From the NCBI GenBank assembly GCA_020051675.1, contig JAGVQN010000037.1, forward strand, positions 1 to 40,131: 40,131 bases of DNA. Direction: 5' to 3'. A program made the position numbers and the translations under genes. This DNA comes from Candidatus Brocadiia bacterium (GTDB lineage: Bacteria; Planctomycetota; MHYJ01; JACQXL01; JACQZI01). Positions 16,770-24,168 of this stretch are shown one piece after another (positions within the stretch are counted from its first letter, which is position 1; each line of letters opens with the position of its first letter). The notes under the pieces were generated by a model. That model did no database searches. It was not told the origin of the DNA and was given only the letters and a program-made list of their open reading frames with translations.

Positions 16770-17525
16770 ATGAGATTTATTATATGCATAGTCCTGGCAA
16801 CAGCGTCCCTGATTGCCGGATGTGGAAAAAAGGAGGCTGACCCGCAAACGCTAAAGCAGGTGGTATTGCACCTTGAACGCGGCATGCTCTTCCACAACAA
16901 AGGCCAATTCGAGCCGGCGCTGGCCGAATTCAATAAGGCGATTAAGCTTGACCCCTACCGCCCCGATGCATATTTCCAGCGCGGGCGTATTTACGGGAAT
17001 ACCGGTAAATTCGATAAAGCTGTCGAGGATTTTACCCGCACCATCAAGCTCGATCCAAAGGTATCAATCGCCTATGTCAAGCGCGGGCTGGCTTACCTCG
17101 CCCTGCAAAAGCCGGATGACGCGCTTGCCGATTTCAACAAGGCGATAGAAATCAACCCGAAAGAAGCAGAGGCGTATTTCAACCGCTCGATTGTTTATAT
17201 GACGAAAGATAACAAAGTGGAAACTTTTAAGAACCTGGATATGGCGATAAAAATAGACCCGCAATACCTGGAGGCATACACTTCCCGCGCGGCGCTTAAT
17301 AATTCCATGCGCAAATACGACGAGGTCATCAAAGACCTTGACAAGGTCACGGCAATCGACCCGAATAATATCAATGCCTACGTCGGAAAAGGGTATTCCT
17401 ACACCTACAAGGCGGAATTCGATAAAGCCTTGTCCGAGGTCAACAAAGCCCTTAAAATAAGCCCCAAAGACCCGCAGGCGCTGGAACTCAAGGCGAAAAT
17501 CCAGAAAATAAAAGAGCTTCAATAG
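16770..17525 (+). CDS. TPR lipoprotein
   Basis: 251 residues. A signal peptide with lipobox LIAGC places the lipidated Cys at residue 18. After a short KKEADPQTL linker there are about six tetratricopeptide repeats (for example GQFEPALAEFNKAIKLDP, GKFDKAVEDFTRTIKLDP, PDDALADFNKAIEINP) up to the C-terminus. It is likely a periplasm-facing protein-interaction scaffold. The start is set by the very close promoter. The next gene begins three bases after the stop and has the same design, suggesting an old duplication or functional pair. Confidence 0.88.
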   Translation: MRFIICIVLATASLIAGCGKKEADPQTLKQVVLHLERGMLFHNKGQFEPALAEFNKAIKLDPYRPDAYFQRGRIYGNTGKFDKAVEDFTRTIKLDPKVSIAYVKRGLAYLALQKPDDALADFNKAIEINPKEAEAYFNRSIVYMTKDNKVETFKNLDMAIKIDPQYLEAYTSRAALNNSMRKYDEVIKDLDKVTAIDPNNINAYVGKGYSYTYKAEFDKALSEVNKALKISPKDPQALELKAKIQKIKELQ

Positions 17526-17528
17526 AAT

Positions 17529-18281
17529 ATGAAGGATTCTGTTTTCGTAATATCCCTCACACTCGTTTTGGTTTACTGCATTACCGGCTGTGCCTCCGAT
17601 AGGGCGCTCAAAAACATGGATGCTTCCCCGCATTTCAAGCTTGGCATCCAATACGCCTCCGAAGGCAGGGATTACCAGGCTATCGATGAATTCAACAAAG
17701 CCATCGCCTTAAGCCCATACTTCACCGCCGCCTATTTCGAAAGGGCGAAAGTTTATTTCAATATGGGCAATTTCGACAAAGCCATCATGGATTTCAGCGT
17801 GGCCATAAAGCTGGAAAAGGAAAATACGGATGCCTATATCGGGAGGGGCAATTCATATAATAACAAGGGCAATATGGAAAAAGCGGTCATGGATTACACT
17901 TCGGCGCTCGCCTTAAATCCGAGGAATACCGAGGTCCTCCTGGCGCGCGGGCTTGCCTGCCAGGCGTTGAAAAAATACGACAGTGCCGTCAAGGATTTCT
18001 CCCAGGCGATTGATTTAAAGCTCGGATTTTCACCGGCCTACGTGGCGCGCGGGATGACTTATTACCTCTGGGGCGACCACGAAAAAGCGATAGCCGATTA
18101 CGTAAAAGCCATCGAGCTCGCGCCGAAAGATCCAATCCCGTATATCTATCGGGGCATGATTTATTACGCCAAAGGCGATTACGAAAAAGCCCAGACGGAT
18201 TTCGAAAAAGCGCTTGAAATAGACCCCTCAAACCGGGACACCCGCGAGGTCATGGAAAAACTGCTGGGCGGTAAGAAATAG
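17529..18281 (+). CDS. TPR lipoprotein, partner of upstream gene
   Basis: 250 residues. Signal peptide MKDSVFVISLTLVLVYCITG ends in a lipobox with the lipidated Cys at residue 21 (ITGC). Six TPR units follow (EGRDYQAIDEFNKAIALSP, GNFDKAIMDFSVAIKLEK, GNMEKAVMDYTSALALNP, and so on). Three bases separate it from the upstream TPR gene, so the two are one operon and probably translationally coupled. Both are six-TPR lipoproteins of almost equal length. Function is unknown; scaffold or adaptor roles at the cell envelope are typical. Confidence 0.88.
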   Translation: MKDSVFVISLTLVLVYCITGCASDRALKNMDASPHFKLGIQYASEGRDYQAIDEFNKAIALSPYFTAAYFERAKVYFNMGNFDKAIMDFSVAIKLEKENTDAYIGRGNSYNNKGNMEKAVMDYTSALALNPRNTEVLLARGLACQALKKYDSAVKDFSQAIDLKLGFSPAYVARGMTYYLWGDHEKAIADYVKAIELAPKDPIPYIYRGMIYYAKGDYEKAQTDFEKALEIDPSNRDTREVMEKLLGGKK

Positions 18282-18502
18282 CTTTCACGACTACATTTCC
18301 CTGCAGCTACATTTCTCTGTAGTCGAGGCCTTTAGACCTCGCATATTCAAATAAACCATCCCGCCTCCGGAGCGAAGCGAGTGTGACCGAAGGGAGCCTC
18401 CCGTGACCGTAGGGATCAGCGACGTCCCCGAAGTGCCCCATTCTGTGTAATATTGATAGGGAGTCACCGTAGCGCAGCGAAGTTGGATAGCGGAGGTGGA
18501 AT
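18282..18502. repeat. Repeat-filled intergenic region
   Basis: Between convergent genes. An imperfect hairpin (GACTACATTTCC...TGTAGTC, about 18289-18326) may act as a bidirectional terminator. From 18361 there is a mosaic of dispersed words: CTCCGGAGCGAAGCGA, then CAGCGACGTCCCCGAAG (18417-18433), which recurs exactly at 35449-35465 inside a coding region, then a stretch to 18486 whose reverse complement matches 19798-19859 closely. No gene is credible here. Confidence 0.65.
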
Positions 18503-18550
18503 TAACTAATCAACTTATCAACGCATGAACTTATAGATTTTTAGCGAGGC

Positions 18551-19315
18551 TTACTTCACCACGAAATAGGTTTCCGGGACGGGGTTCGTTTTTAGCCAAT
18601 CAGCGCGTTCGCCTTTTGCCGGAAATTTAAAAGCTGGAAAACGTTTTAGGATTAAGGCTTCGCAATCAGCGCAGAGCGGAGTCACCCGGCTCCTCGGGTC
18701 CATCACGCATTTCTTAACCGGCTTATCCGTCTGTCCCTTGTAAGGATATTCATCCGGCAGATAGAACATAGAATGGTTAAATTCATGGAGGATTCCCGCG
18801 CCGAATACTTTTAATCCGATTTCGGTGGCTTTGTCCCCGCCTATATCCAGAAGGTTCACGCCGACGGTAATCAATCCGCCGAAATAAGCATATCCGCCTT
18901 CACTCTGAGCCATCTTTTCCAGGGCAAGATAAGCCTTATCAGATTTATTGAGGAGTATCACTTTCTTTATGAACATATTGCCGTAGGTGTTGTTCCAGAT
19001 TAGCTGGGAAAACCTCTGGAGTCCTTTTTTAAGCTTATCGATATTTTCCGGGGTGGCGTTGTATTTTATGGCGGCGGTCATGCATAACCCGATAGGAGCG
19101 GCTTGCGAGTAGAAATTCTTAGGGATGCCTTTATCATCCAGGGCAAAGCCGTTTAATTCCTCATTTGCCATCCATTCCCTATTGACCATTTGGAAACCCC
19201 GTTTTTGCATAGCGGTGTATTCTGGGCTTACGACAGACTCGGCAGTATCCCCAGAAATACAAGCATTAAGCATCAGCAATCCGCCTAATAAAGGAAGCAA
19301 CATAAACTTTTTCAT
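18551..19315 (-). CDS. Zinc-metalloprotease-like lipoprotein
   Basis: 254 residues. Signal peptide and lipobox LNAC (lipidated Cys19). Near the C-terminal third is GILHEFNHSMFYLPDEY (residues 175-190), an HExxH zinc motif (H177, E178, H181) followed by a DEY triplet at 188-190. This spacing resembles the HEFGHxxxGLxDEY core of M64-type peptidases, and the later CVMDPRS...PLCADC (C203, C215, C218) resembles their CMM...FCPxC block. Most of the remainder is not recognisable. It probably cleaves proteins on the outer side of a membrane, if active. Start supported by AAAGGAT seven bases upstream. It converges on the TPR lipoprotein pair. Confidence 0.65.
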   Translation of the reverse strand: MKKFMLLPLLGGLLMLNACISGDTAESVVSPEYTAMQKRGFQMVNREWMANEELNGFALDDKGIPKNFYSQAAPIGLCMTAAIKYNATPENIDKLKKGLQRFSQLIWNNTYGNMFIKKVILLNKSDKAYLALEKMAQSEGGYAYFGGLITVGVNLLDIGGDKATEIGLKVFGAGILHEFNHSMFYLPDEYPYKGQTDKPVKKCVMDPRSRVTPLCADCEALILKRFPAFKFPAKGERADWLKTNPVPETYFVVK

Positions 19316-19381
19316 GTAGCATATCCTTTCTATTGGAATTTATAGTAATTATTAACTAGAAGTTGCCCACGCTTTAGCGGG

Positions 19382-19450
19382 GTCATTCCTGCGAAAGCAG
19401 GAATCCAGACAACTCAAGGCATCCTGGATTCTCGTTTACACGGGCATGAC
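19382..19450. repeat. dRS3-like inverted repeat element
   Basis: GTCATTCCTGCGAAAGCAGGAATCCAG (in two halves, 19382-19408) is mirrored by CTGGATTCTCG...GGGCATGAC (ending 19450). The core ATTCCTGC-GAAA-GCAGGAAT is a perfect palindrome. This word type is widespread in intergenic DNA of other bacteria (for example neisserial dRS3), so it is probably a mobile or recombinogenic element. Confidence 0.7.
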
Positions 19451-20030
19451 AGTAACGGTGTTGATGACAACTTTTGAATAATAGCCACTATATTCACGTA
19501 TTTAATATAGATTCGGTGAGTATCTGTGTCAATAGAAATGCTTGGGTTTGCGTGGAATCTTAATAGTGGGCAGCACATCGTATGGGATTAACCTTCTCCT
19601 AATTCCCAATTAAGCTGCTTTTTAAAAAGGGGGATGGTATCTTTAAACCCATACAGGGGGTTATCTTTACGGCCATGGGGGGTAATCTTTACGGCTATGG
19701 TGGTCACTACATAACTATGTGCCATTCGGGACGCCTTACTTAATTGTCACGAATTTTACTCACAAGGAGAAGTTTAGTTCCACTCCATGCCCACTCTCCA
19801 CTTCGCTCCGGGGGACTCCTGATCAATATTACGCAGAATAGGGCATTTCTGGGACGTCTAAAATATAGCATTTTTATTGGTGGAGACGCAAGAAATAAAA
19901 GAAGGTGGGGGATGATGTTGAGGATGAGAATTATCCCGGAATGGGGTGCTTCCCTGTCCCGCGCTTTGCCCCGCAGGCGAAAACAGGCGGGTTATGAGGC
20001 GCGCCTGCGCCGCTTTTCATTTCAATCCCT
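19451..20030. repeat. Non-coding stretch with tandem and dispersed repeats
   Basis: No convincing gene. At 19659-19702 a 22-bp unit is repeated twice (TTATCTTTACGGCCATGG / TAATCTTTACGGCTATGG), with a weaker third unit just before. At 19798-19859 lies a dispersed-repeat copy (starting CCACTTCGCTCCGGGGGACTC) whose inverse is at 18421-18486 and whose first half recurs at 1651-1680. A plus-strand reading frame from 19744 runs through this and then antisense through two real genes; I do not accept it. Confidence 0.6.
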
Positions 20031-20231
20031 TTATTTGCTTTCAATGGCCTTTGCTTGCTCTTTCTTGGCGTCTTTCATGGCAATCCAAATGCAAACAGCC
20101 AATCCCCCGAAAACCAGCCCGAACGAAATCACTCCCATTAAAATGGCGGGCCAGCCCAAACCGCCCGGACTGTCACCCGCTACGATAATAGGCGCTTCCG
20201 ATGTAAATGCGATGAGCGATAACCAATCCAT
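20031..20231 (-). CDS. Small MetS-type subunit of NSS transporter
   Basis: 66 residues with one long hydrophobic helix (about 25-50, GWPAILMGVISFGLVFGGLAVCIWIAM) and a charged Lys-rich end. It starts one base after the stop codon of the upstream NSS transporter gene, and its ribosome-binding site (AAGGAGGA) lies inside that gene's end, so the two are translationally coupled. Small single-helix subunits of this kind (MetS) accompany some bacterial NSS amino-acid transporters such as MetP and are needed for their activity. The assignment rests on position, size and shape. Confidence 0.8.
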   Translation of the reverse strand: MDWLSLIAFTSEAPIIVAGDSPGGLGWPAILMGVISFGLVFGGLAVCIWIAMKDAKKEQAKAIESK

Positions 20232-20232
20232 A

Positions 20233-21951
20233 TTATTCCTCCTTACGGCCTTTAATCAAACTAAAGACAACGGCAAGCACCGCCACGATAATCAGCATCA
20301 GCCATCCGCCCAGGAAAAGCGCCTGCCAAGAATATCCTCCATACCTTGGTTTCAAGCGAATAAGCGGCAAACTCTTTTGCACACTGTCGCCTACTTTAAC
20401 TTTAACTTCGGCTACTATCCCATCACAAGACGATTTGACTTCTGTTTGCTTATCAGTTTCTTCTAAAATAAATAACACCTGCCCATTTGCGACTTGATCA
20501 TCAGGCTTAACATTAACAGTAATAACTTTGCTTGGCGACTGCGCTTTGATGTCTTTCGGAAAAGCTAAATCCATTACAGTAAGCGTTCCCATGACGCCTA
20601 ACATTGCCGGTGCAATCAGCATAATCATTACGTTCCACCATTTGCCTATTCGGAAATCCGATAGTTCATTGACATATTTTCTTATTTTACCGGTGCCAAA
20701 GAAATATCCAATGGAGATACATTCCAAAATACCAACTAGAATAAGCAAAACCTCGCTGTTAAACTTATCTACAATATCCAACCACCAATAACCTGTCTGT
20801 GTTGTGAACAAAATCCCGGCCCCAAAACCGATGATGCCGATAATGATATTAACCAGCGGGCGGTTTTTCGCCCATTTATCCAGGACGCCGGCGGTAAACG
20901 CCTCGACCAGAGAAAACGCCGAATCAATCGCCAGTAAAACCAGCATGACAAAAAAGAGCACTCCGAATAGCGGCGCCAACGGCAGGGTGCTGATAATCGC
21001 CGGGTAAGTGACGAACATGAGCGAGGGGCCGCCTTTAGCCACCTCCGCGACCGATTTGCCGGTTTCGTGGGAAAGGTAACCGAGCGCCGAGAAAACAGCC
21101 AAGCATCCCAGGAACGAAAATGCCGTATCGCCCAGGCAGATGATAAAGGCATTGTTAACGATATCGGATTTCCTCGGCAGGAAACTGGCATAGGCAATCA
21201 TTATGCCGAAGCCGATGGATAAGGAGAAAAAGACCTGCCCGTAAGCCGCGACCCAGACCTTGGGCTCAAGCATCTTGCTGAAATCCGGCGTGAGCAAATA
21301 CCTCAGGCCGTCTACCGCGCCAGGCAAGGTTAAACCTCTTACGACGAAAATCAATAAAATACCGATAGGAACGGTGGCCGTAATATAAACCACTTTGCTG
21401 ACGGTCTTGGCGCCTTTCCAGATGGAAAGGATAATCCAAATCCACATCGCGAAAAGGATTCCGACCAATAGCCAACTGACCGTTCCGACAGAAAGGATAT
21501 CAGCGGCGGGAATCTTGTTTAGGACGTTATTAAAGAAAAACCCTTCCGTATCTTTTCCCCAGGAAAGGTTAAACGAATACCCGATATAGAGCGTGGACCA
21601 GACCATGATAACGGCATAATAGGTGACCAGGACAAACCCGCAAAGGATGGCGAGCCAGCCGACCCATTCAACGCCTTTCTTGACGCGGGCAAAGGCGCGT
21701 GGCGCGCTGGAGTTCATCATATGTCCCAAGCCGAATTCCAGAATCATCAACGGTATGCCGGCCGTAAGCAGGGCAATCAAATAGACCAAAAGGAACGCGC
21801 CGCCGCCGCCTTCATAACAGACAAAAGGAAAACGCCAGAGGTTGCCCAGTCCGATTGCCGAGGCGACCGAAGCGAGGATAAAAGCCCGCCGGCTTGTCCA
21901 GCCGTCTGCTAAACGCCCGTCATCCGCATTGAACTGCCCTAATTCTGCCAT
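20233..21951 (-). CDS. NSS-family sodium-dependent transporter with lipoyl-like domain
   Basis: 572 residues, longer than the usual 450-510. The N-terminus RRAFILASVASAIGLGNLWR with GLGNLWRFPFVCYEGGGGAF is the NSS/LeuT sodium- and substrate-site signature; about eleven or twelve membrane helices follow. Residues 472-533 are an added soluble domain matching a biotinyl/lipoyl beta-sandwich, with VNVKPDDQVANGQVLFILEE and DGIVAEVKVKVGDSV. The lipoyl-type turn ETDKQTE puts a potentially modifiable Lys at 501. A final membrane helix (about 540-565) follows, so the domain sits between the last two helices. The substrate is probably an amino acid. It has its own promoter and a MetS-like partner one base downstream. 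Confidence 0.9.
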   Translation of the reverse strand: MAELGQFNADDGRLADGWTSRRAFILASVASAIGLGNLWRFPFVCYEGGGGAFLLVYLIALLTAGIPLMILEFGLGHMMNSSAPRAFARVKKGVEWVGWLAILCGFVLVTYYAVIMVWSTLYIGYSFNLSWGKDTEGFFFNNVLNKIPAADILSVGTVSWLLVGILFAMWIWIILSIWKGAKTVSKVVYITATVPIGILLIFVVRGLTLPGAVDGLRYLLTPDFSKMLEPKVWVAAYGQVFFSLSIGFGIMIAYASFLPRKSDIVNNAFIICLGDTAFSFLGCLAVFSALGYLSHETGKSVAEVAKGGPSLMFVTYPAIISTLPLAPLFGVLFFVMLVLLAIDSAFSLVEAFTAGVLDKWAKNRPLVNIIIGIIGFGAGILFTTQTGYWWLDIVDKFNSEVLLILVGILECISIGYFFGTGKIRKYVNELSDFRIGKWWNVMIMLIAPAMLGVMGTLTVMDLAFPKDIKAQSPSKVITVNVKPDDQVANGQVLFILEETDKQTEVKSSCDGIVAEVKVKVGDSVQKSLPLIRLKPRYGGYSWQALFLGGWLMLIIVAVLAVVFSLIKGRKEE

Positions 21952-21987
21952 AAAAATATCCTTCTAATAAATTATAATCTAGGGCGT

Positions 21988-22015
21988 ATTTTAACCTTAT
22001 CCGCAGTCAAGTCAA
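21988..22015 (-). promoter_or_regulatory. Promoter of NSS transporter operon
   Basis: On the minus strand: TTGACT (22015-22010), 16-bp spacer, TAAAAT (21993-21988). TTGACT is immediately repeated (22010-22005). A ribosome-binding site AAGGATA lies about six bases before the ATG at 21951. Confidence 0.55.
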
Positions 22016-22071
22016 TAATTTACGCAGGTTTTTCGCGGAGAGCATAGCGTGCCGAATAGCCAGTGCCGCAA

Positions 22072-23133
22072 TTATTTTTTCTCTGTTACTTTGAGCCGCC
22101 AGAGGGATATTGCGCCATCGGTGCCGGCGGTGGCGAGGATAGTGCCTGCCGGATTAAAGCATAATGAATGGAGCCAGGACTGTTCATGCGCCAGGAAATT
22201 TTGTGTCTCCACTCCGGTGGTTGCGTTCCAGAGCCTTAAGACGCCTTCCTGGTCGCCTGAGGCAATAAGATTGGCCGTGGGGTGATATTTTACCGTCCGT
22301 ACCCAAGCGGTGTGTCCTTCGATGGTGCGGATATTTTTCCTAGAGGCGATATCCCATAGTTTTAAGGTGGTATCAAAACTGCCCGAAGCAAGTGTTTTTC
22401 CATCCGGGGAGAAATCGAGCGCGAAAACCAGGTGATTGTGGCCGGAGAAGGCGCAAATCTTAGAGGCATCGGCGAGATTCCATAGGATGATAGTATTATC
22501 ATGCGAGCCTGAGGCGAGTGTTTTGCCGTCAGGCGAAAAGGCAAGGACAAAACATTGCGCGCTGTGCCCTTTTAGCACCGCGGTTTCTTTTCCGGTAGCC
22601 GCATTCCAGAGTTTAACCGTTCCATCATTATTGGCGGCAGCAATTATCTTGCTGTCAGGGCTAAAACAAACCGCCCAAACAATAGATTGATTTTGGATGG
22701 TGCTGATTTCTTTTCCGCTGGCCGGGTCCCATATTTTTATCATGGAATCATCTCCGCAAGAAGCCAGCATTTTCCCGTCCGGGCTGAAAACAACGGACCA
22801 AATGCGTTTGGTATGGCCTTTCAAGGCGGCTTTTGCCGTATCGGTGGTGATATCCCAGAGCATTACCGTGGCATCATCGCTGGCTGAGGCAATGGTTTTG
22901 CCATCCGGGCTGAATGCGATTGAACGGATAGAGCCTTCATGTCCGGTTAAAGTGCGCAAAAGCGCATCGGCAACTGGCAACTCTTTAGCGGCCTCCTTCG
23001 GGGACTCCTTATCATTAGGTTCACCCGAAACGAAGGGAAGCGGTGTTAAGACGGCCGCGCAGCCGATGGCAATAATGATTAATCCGGCAACTATACCGAA
23101 TAAAGCAGGTTGTTTTTTACATATATATAGCAT
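22072..23133 (-). CDS. Seven-bladed WD40 repeat protein, exported
   Basis: 353 residues. N-terminal signal/anchor (ALFGIVAGLIIIAIGC, about 10-25); the Cys25 context AIGC is a weak lipobox, so it is either a lipoprotein or an anchored protein. Seven WD40 repeats follow from about residue 58, each with GH...SPDGK...LW (ending LWDI, IWDP, LWNA, LWNL, LWDI, LWNA, LWRL), exactly one full propeller. It is likely a periplasmic protein-binding platform. Residues about 29-45, the linker between anchor and propeller, are encoded by a diverged copy (23001-23047) of the repeat that ends ppdK, here read from the other strand. It starts five bases after the upstream gene's stop and has ribosome-binding site AAAGGAT. 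Confidence 0.92.
   Translation of the reverse strand: MLYICKKQPALFGIVAGLIIIAIGCAAVLTPLPFVSGEPNDKESPKEAAKELPVADALLRTLTGHEGSIRSIAFSPDGKTIASASDDATVMLWDITTDTAKAALKGHTKRIWSVVFSPDGKMLASCGDDSMIKIWDPASGKEISTIQNQSIVWAVCFSPDSKIIAAANNDGTVKLWNAATGKETAVLKGHSAQCFVLAFSPDGKTLASGSHDNTIILWNLADASKICAFSGHNHLVFALDFSPDGKTLASGSFDTTLKLWDIASRKNIRTIEGHTAWVRTVKYHPTANLIASGDQEGVLRLWNATTGVETQNFLAHEQSWLHSLCFNPAGTILATAGTDGAISLWRLKVTEKK
23001..23047. repeat. Dispersed 47-bp repeat inside WD40 gene
   Basis: Aligns without gaps to the two copies at 4465-4511 and 4537-4583 (about 36 of 47 positions, counted by eye), starting GGGACTCC and containing CCCGAAACGAAG. It encodes part of the linker of the exported WD40 protein. Confidence 0.7.
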
Positions 23134-23138
23134 AGATT

Positions 23139-24098
23139 TTATCCTTTTCTCCCCAAGATATGTCGGGGCAGGTTAGATAAAACGCCCCATCTTAATAAGG
23201 GCAGCATGATTTCATGGTGGCCGGTCAGGTTTATCCCGCGGGAGACGGTTCGGCCGGTTACGTTCATTACCGGGCGGTAATGCTGGAGCATATCCAGGTT
23301 GGCGGTGGTTATTTTATCCAGCTTATACCCGAGGTTTCTGGCGGCAGAAACGGCTTTCAAGAAAACTTCAGGCAGTATAACCGCCGAGCCGATATTGAGC
23401 CAGATGCCGTTATTCATTCCGGCGACCAGCGAGGCGAATGTTTTGAAATCCGAAAGGCTCGCCGCGCCCAGATTGGCCCCGGAAACCAAGGGGTGCATAT
23501 GGATGGTATCGGTTCCGATGGCAATGTGGATGGTCAAGGGGATATTTAAACGGGCGGCGGCCGCCATGATGCTGTATTTCGCATAGGGAGTTTTTTCTTT
23601 CAGGAGCAGCCGTCCGCAGGTTTTGCCCAGCCCTTCCTGCCTTTCGATAGCCGCCTGTCCGGTTTTTGCGAAGAACGCGGCGGTTTCTTTTGCCATGCCG
23701 AATTTGCCGCTTTTGATATTTTCGCGGACGTCTTCCGAGGTCGCGCCGATAAGCGCTATTTCGAAGTCGTGGATTGCCCCGGCGCCGTTCATGGCGATAA
23801 ATTTTATGATGCCTCTTTCCATCAGGTCTATGATAACCGGAGAAAGCCCGCATTTAATCACATGTGTGCCGACACCGGCGCCGATTAAGTATTTGCCCTT
23901 ATAGGAGCGGACTATTTCGCCGACCAGCTGCCGGAAGGAACTGCCGGCCAGGATATCCGGCAAACCAGCGGTAAAGCTTTTGAATCCCTTGGGCGGTTCG
24001 GTCAGCCGGCAGAATTGCTTTACGTTAACCAGGTTTTTACGGCTCTTGATGGAATATGTTTTCAGCCGGTTGAAATCTAATTTATTTGTCGGTTCCAT
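23139..24098 (-). CDS. Conserved hypothetical protein, possibly deoxyhypusine-synthase-like
   Basis: 319 residues, no signal peptide, cytoplasmic. Glycine-rich Rossmann-like stretches are visible (LIGAGVGTHVIKCGLSPVII; FIAMNGAGAIHDFEIALIG; LTIHIAIGTDTIHMHP; LNIGSAVILPEVFLKAV). The NGAGAIHDFE segment and overall layout suggest a distant relative of the NAD-dependent deoxyhypusine synthase family, but I am not sure; I do not see the canonical lysine active-site motif. A promoter predicts a leaderless message starting at 24098. The last ten residues (LPRHILGRKG) are read largely through a palindromic repeat at 23151-23172 also found between fabH and fabD, so the C-terminus may be repeat-derived. 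The WD40 gene follows after five bases. Confidence 0.6.
   Translation of the reverse strand: MEPTNKLDFNRLKTYSIKSRKNLVNVKQFCRLTEPPKGFKSFTAGLPDILAGSSFRQLVGEIVRSYKGKYLIGAGVGTHVIKCGLSPVIIDLMERGIIKFIAMNGAGAIHDFEIALIGATSEDVRENIKSGKFGMAKETAAFFAKTGQAAIERQEGLGKTCGRLLLKEKTPYAKYSIMAAAARLNIPLTIHIAIGTDTIHMHPLVSGANLGAASLSDFKTFASLVAGMNNGIWLNIGSAVILPEVFLKAVSAARNLGYKLDKITTANLDMLQHYRPVMNVTGRTVSRGINLTGHHEIMLPLLRWGVLSNLPRHILGRKG
23151..23172. repeat. Palindromic repeat at 3' end of the 23139-24098 gene
   Basis: CCCCAAGATATGTCGGGG (23151-23168) matches 16 of 18 positions at 13553-13570. It encodes LPRHILG at the C-terminus of the protein; three further codons precede the stop. Confidence 0.7.
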
Positions 24099-24105
24099 AG
24101 GGGTG

Positions 24106-24134
24106 ATTATAAATAACAGCGGTTATAAATACAA
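24106..24134 (-). promoter_or_regulatory. Promoter giving a leaderless mRNA
   Basis: On the minus strand: TTGTAT (24134-24129), 17-bp spacer, TATAAT (24111-24106), then exactly seven bases (CACCCCT) to the ATG at 24098. Transcription should begin at the A of the start codon. There is no Shine-Dalgarno sequence. Confidence 0.6.
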
Positions 24135-24168
24135 ATAAAATAATTATTTGAAATACGCCGTCAGGCGG

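Noticed and set aside
19744-20466. Long plus-strand reading frame of 240 codons
   Set aside because: It runs through intergenic repeats and then antisense through the MetS-like gene and the end of the NSS transporter, both well supported. It has no recognisable domain.
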